Assembly (NCBI GenBank): GCA_029210745.1
Contig: JARGFI010000005.1
Coordinates: 19,293-83,292 of the forward strand
From: Desulfuromonadales bacterium
GTDB taxonomy: Bacteria > Desulfobacterota > Desulfuromonadia > Desulfuromonadales > JAHYIW01
Length of the DNA stretch: 64,000 bases
Direction: 5' to 3'
Shown piece after piece: positions 62,578-64,000 of this stretch (positions are counted from its first letter, which is position 1; each line of letters starts with the position of its first letter). The notes beneath the pieces were generated by a model. It saw only the letters and a program-made list of their open reading frames with translations. It had not been told where the DNA came from and made no database searches. Position numbers and translations under genes: made by a program.

Positions 62578-63864
62578 ATGACCCGGCTGATTATCGTTTT
62601 GTTTGCCATGATGGCGTCGTCTGTCGTTGGTGCTGCTGACGAAAACTGTATTCCTTGCCACACCAAAGAGACGCCGGGCGCGGTGAAGCAGTGGCGTGGC
62701 AGTGCGCATGCTGATAAAGTATTTTGCGCCGGTTGCCATGGTGAAGATCACCAGGCGATTGTTGCCGGGGAGGCAAAAGTCACGGCCACGGTGTGCGGAC
62801 GTTGCCACGAGCAGCAGTTGGATGAACATCAGAGTAGCCGCCACGGGATGGGGTTACATAGTGGCTGGGGGTGTACGCGTAATATGCCCCGACGCGACCA
62901 ACGGGAGTGCCGTTTCTGCCATGAAGAGGGGAGTGATATCCCTGTTTCGCAGGTACATTGCGCGCGTTTTCTTAAGCAATCAAGCGAGATCGGCGAACTG
63001 GGGTGTAATCGGTGTCATTTGGTTGAATCGTCCTGTGCGACCTGTCACACCAATCATCTGACCGATGGAAAAATCGCCCGTGATCCGGCGATCTGCGCGA
63101 AATGTCACATGGGTCCTGACCATCCTCAATGGGAGATGTGGCAGAGTTCGCTGCACGGTGCGCTGAATAACAGTGCCGGACCTGATGTTGGTCCCGATTG
63201 TCAGCGCTGTCACATGCCCGCTGGAACTCATAATGTTTCCGGTGGTCTGACGATGACGCCGGGCGGGGTACTTTATCCTCCCGCCGATGCTGCCAAAAAC
63301 CGTGATTTTATGGTCGCCATCTGTAGCGAGTGCCACGCTCCGGCTTTTGCCCGGCGTGAGTTGACCAGTGGTGATGCAATTCGTGAGCAGAGTCGGGCGA
63401 TTGTCGCGCAGGCGGTGAAAATCGTGCGCGAGCTCAATGACGCCGGGTTGCTCAGTCCTTCGCCACAAGAGCGACCGGCTCACCCGCTGCGTGGCCATGA
63501 ACTGGTCACCGACAGTCAGATGCTCTATGAGGATACGTCCCACATCGAACGATTGCTGTTTAAAATGCAAAAATATGATTTTGCGCGCACGGTGAAGGGC
63601 GCTTATCATCAGAACCCCGCCTACACCCACTGGATCGGCAATGCCGAGTTAAAGATGGATCTGGTCGATATTCGGGCCGAAGCAGAACGTTTGCGGCTGA
63701 TGGGGCAATGGCAAGCGACCCCGACGGGCGCCGCCGACATAAAGGAAGAGCGTGAAACAGAACAGCTCTTGCAGATTCTTCGCGGCCGCTTTGAACGCGG
63801 TGAAATTGATCAATCCCGGTATGAACAAGATAAAAAAGCGCTGCTCGATTCAGTACTTCAGTGA
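62578..63864 (+). CDS. Nine-haem-motif cytochrome c, hydroxylamine-oxidoreductase-like
   Basis: Exported multihaem cytochrome of 428 residues with a Sec signal peptide (cleavage near VGA-ADEN). Nine CxxCH motifs start at residues 24, 50, 73, 111, 143, 153, 173, 208 and 249. Spacing, the HPQWEMWQSSLHG segment and YHQNPAYTHW (343-352) are characteristic of the octahaem hydroxylamine oxidoreductase (HAO) family, so it may reduce or oxidise hydroxylamine, nitrite or NO; direction and substrate are not shown. A SHOCT-like tail (about 396-427) follows. The ATG directly follows the lipoprotein stop. Any downstream quinol partner is outside the window. Confidence 0.85.
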   Translation: MTRLIIVLFAMMASSVVGAADENCIPCHTKETPGAVKQWRGSAHADKVFCAGCHGEDHQAIVAGEAKVTATVCGRCHEQQLDEHQSSRHGMGLHSGWGCTRNMPRRDQRECRFCHEEGSDIPVSQVHCARFLKQSSEIGELGCNRCHLVESSCATCHTNHLTDGKIARDPAICAKCHMGPDHPQWEMWQSSLHGALNNSAGPDVGPDCQRCHMPAGTHNVSGGLTMTPGGVLYPPADAAKNRDFMVAICSECHAPAFARRELTSGDAIREQSRAIVAQAVKIVRELNDAGLLSPSPQERPAHPLRGHELVTDSQMLYEDTSHIERLLFKMQKYDFARTVKGAYHQNPAYTHWIGNAELKMDLVDIRAEAERLRLMGQWQATPTGAADIKEERETEQLLQILRGRFERGEIDQSRYEQDKKALLDSVLQ

Positions 63865-63893
63865 GCGTGCCACACTTATCAGGTATTTAAAAT

Positions 63894-63964
63894 CCTGAAC
63901 CCGCCAGACGACCGTCAAGAAGATCGGTTCATCCGCAGAATCTGTGGGTTACCTCCGGTTCAGG
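63894..63964. repeat. Inverted repeat downstream of the cytochrome gene
   Basis: CCTGAACC (63894-63901) and GGTTCAGG (63957-63964) are exact inverted repeats 55 bases apart, enclosing a smaller CCGCAG/CTGTGG-like hairpin. No T-run follows. The last 136 bases of the window are otherwise without a recognised feature. Confidence 0.35.
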
Positions 63965-64000
63965 TAAACCACCAAGTGTATGATATAACGCCAGTTTTAT

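Overview
The window is ordinary bacterial chromosome, almost entirely coding, with moderate GC content. Gene content and order point to the Desulfuromonadia (Geobacter/Desulfuromonas/Pelobacter relatives, Desulfobacterota). The main clues are a multihaem c-type cytochrome, a c-type haem motif in a signalling protein, a TatT-type TRAP transporter, the order pheST-ihfA-merR-surE-pcm-nlpD-rpoS, and a nitrosative-stress ferredoxin of the kind seen in anaerobic deltaproteobacteria. The species assignment is inference. No prophage, insertion sequence, integron or CRISPR array was seen.

Layout. 0-1.8 kb: rplM (partial)-rpsI and argC. 1.8-6.1 kb (minus): an HD-GYP c-di-GMP phosphodiesterase with a periplasmic CxxCH haem motif, followed by a GGDEF diguanylate cyclase. 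6.4-12.5 kb: a DUF2065 protein, then queA-tgt-yajC-secD-secF and a TPR protein. 12.5-16.3 kb: a beta-helix lipoprotein, recJ and a membrane GGDEF protein. 16.3-18.7 kb (minus): PLP aminotransferase, formate/nitrite channel and a membrane-anchored cytochrome b5 domain. 18.8-20.1 kb: a YgbA-type nitrogen-oxide stress protein and an iron-sulfur ferredoxin, each behind an FNR-like palindrome. 20.2-20.4 kb: a strongly folded non-coding segment. 20.5-24.2 kb: a four-gene TatT-DctP-DctQ-DctM TRAP transporter. 24.2-25.7 kb: an HD protein and mazG.

25.8-31.5 kb: the fatty-acid/phospholipid cluster yceD-rpmF-plsX-fabD-fabG-acpP-fabF-rpiB behind a near-consensus sigma-70 promoter. 31.6-39.4 kb: glyA, dCMP deaminase, nrdR, the riboflavin operon ribD-ribE-ribBA-ribH with nusB, then hom and a PilZ protein. 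39.6-46.4 kb: tRNA-Val, thrS-infC-rpmI-rplT-pheS-pheT, with infC apparently starting at ATA. 46.4-51.6 kb: ihfA, merR-like, surE, pcm, a DedA-like protein, nlpD, rpoS, apt and tRNA-Arg. 51.7-54.6 kb: an orphan sensor kinase and a metallo-beta-lactamase-fold protein. 54.6-54.8 kb: a cluster of three REP-like palindromes. 54.8-60.7 kb: purL-purQ-purF-pyrE. 60.7-63.9 kb: a Crp/Fnr-family regulator, a beta-propeller lipoprotein and a nine-haem-motif cytochrome of the hydroxylamine-oxidoreductase-like type.

How it fits together. Most genes are housekeeping (translation, secretion, lipids, riboflavin, purines). Two themes stand out. Four proteins can make, break or bind c-di-GMP. A possible nitrogen-oxide theme links the FNT channel, YgbA, the ferredoxin and their two palindromes with the distant Crp/Fnr regulator, whose recognition helix carries the FNR-type E-x-x-S-R residues, and with the HAO-like cytochrome beside it. 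That link is inference but testable. The haem-bearing HD-GYP protein, the folded RNA-like segment at 20.2-20.4 kb and the shared SHOCT-like tails of the last two genes are the other items most worth a second look.
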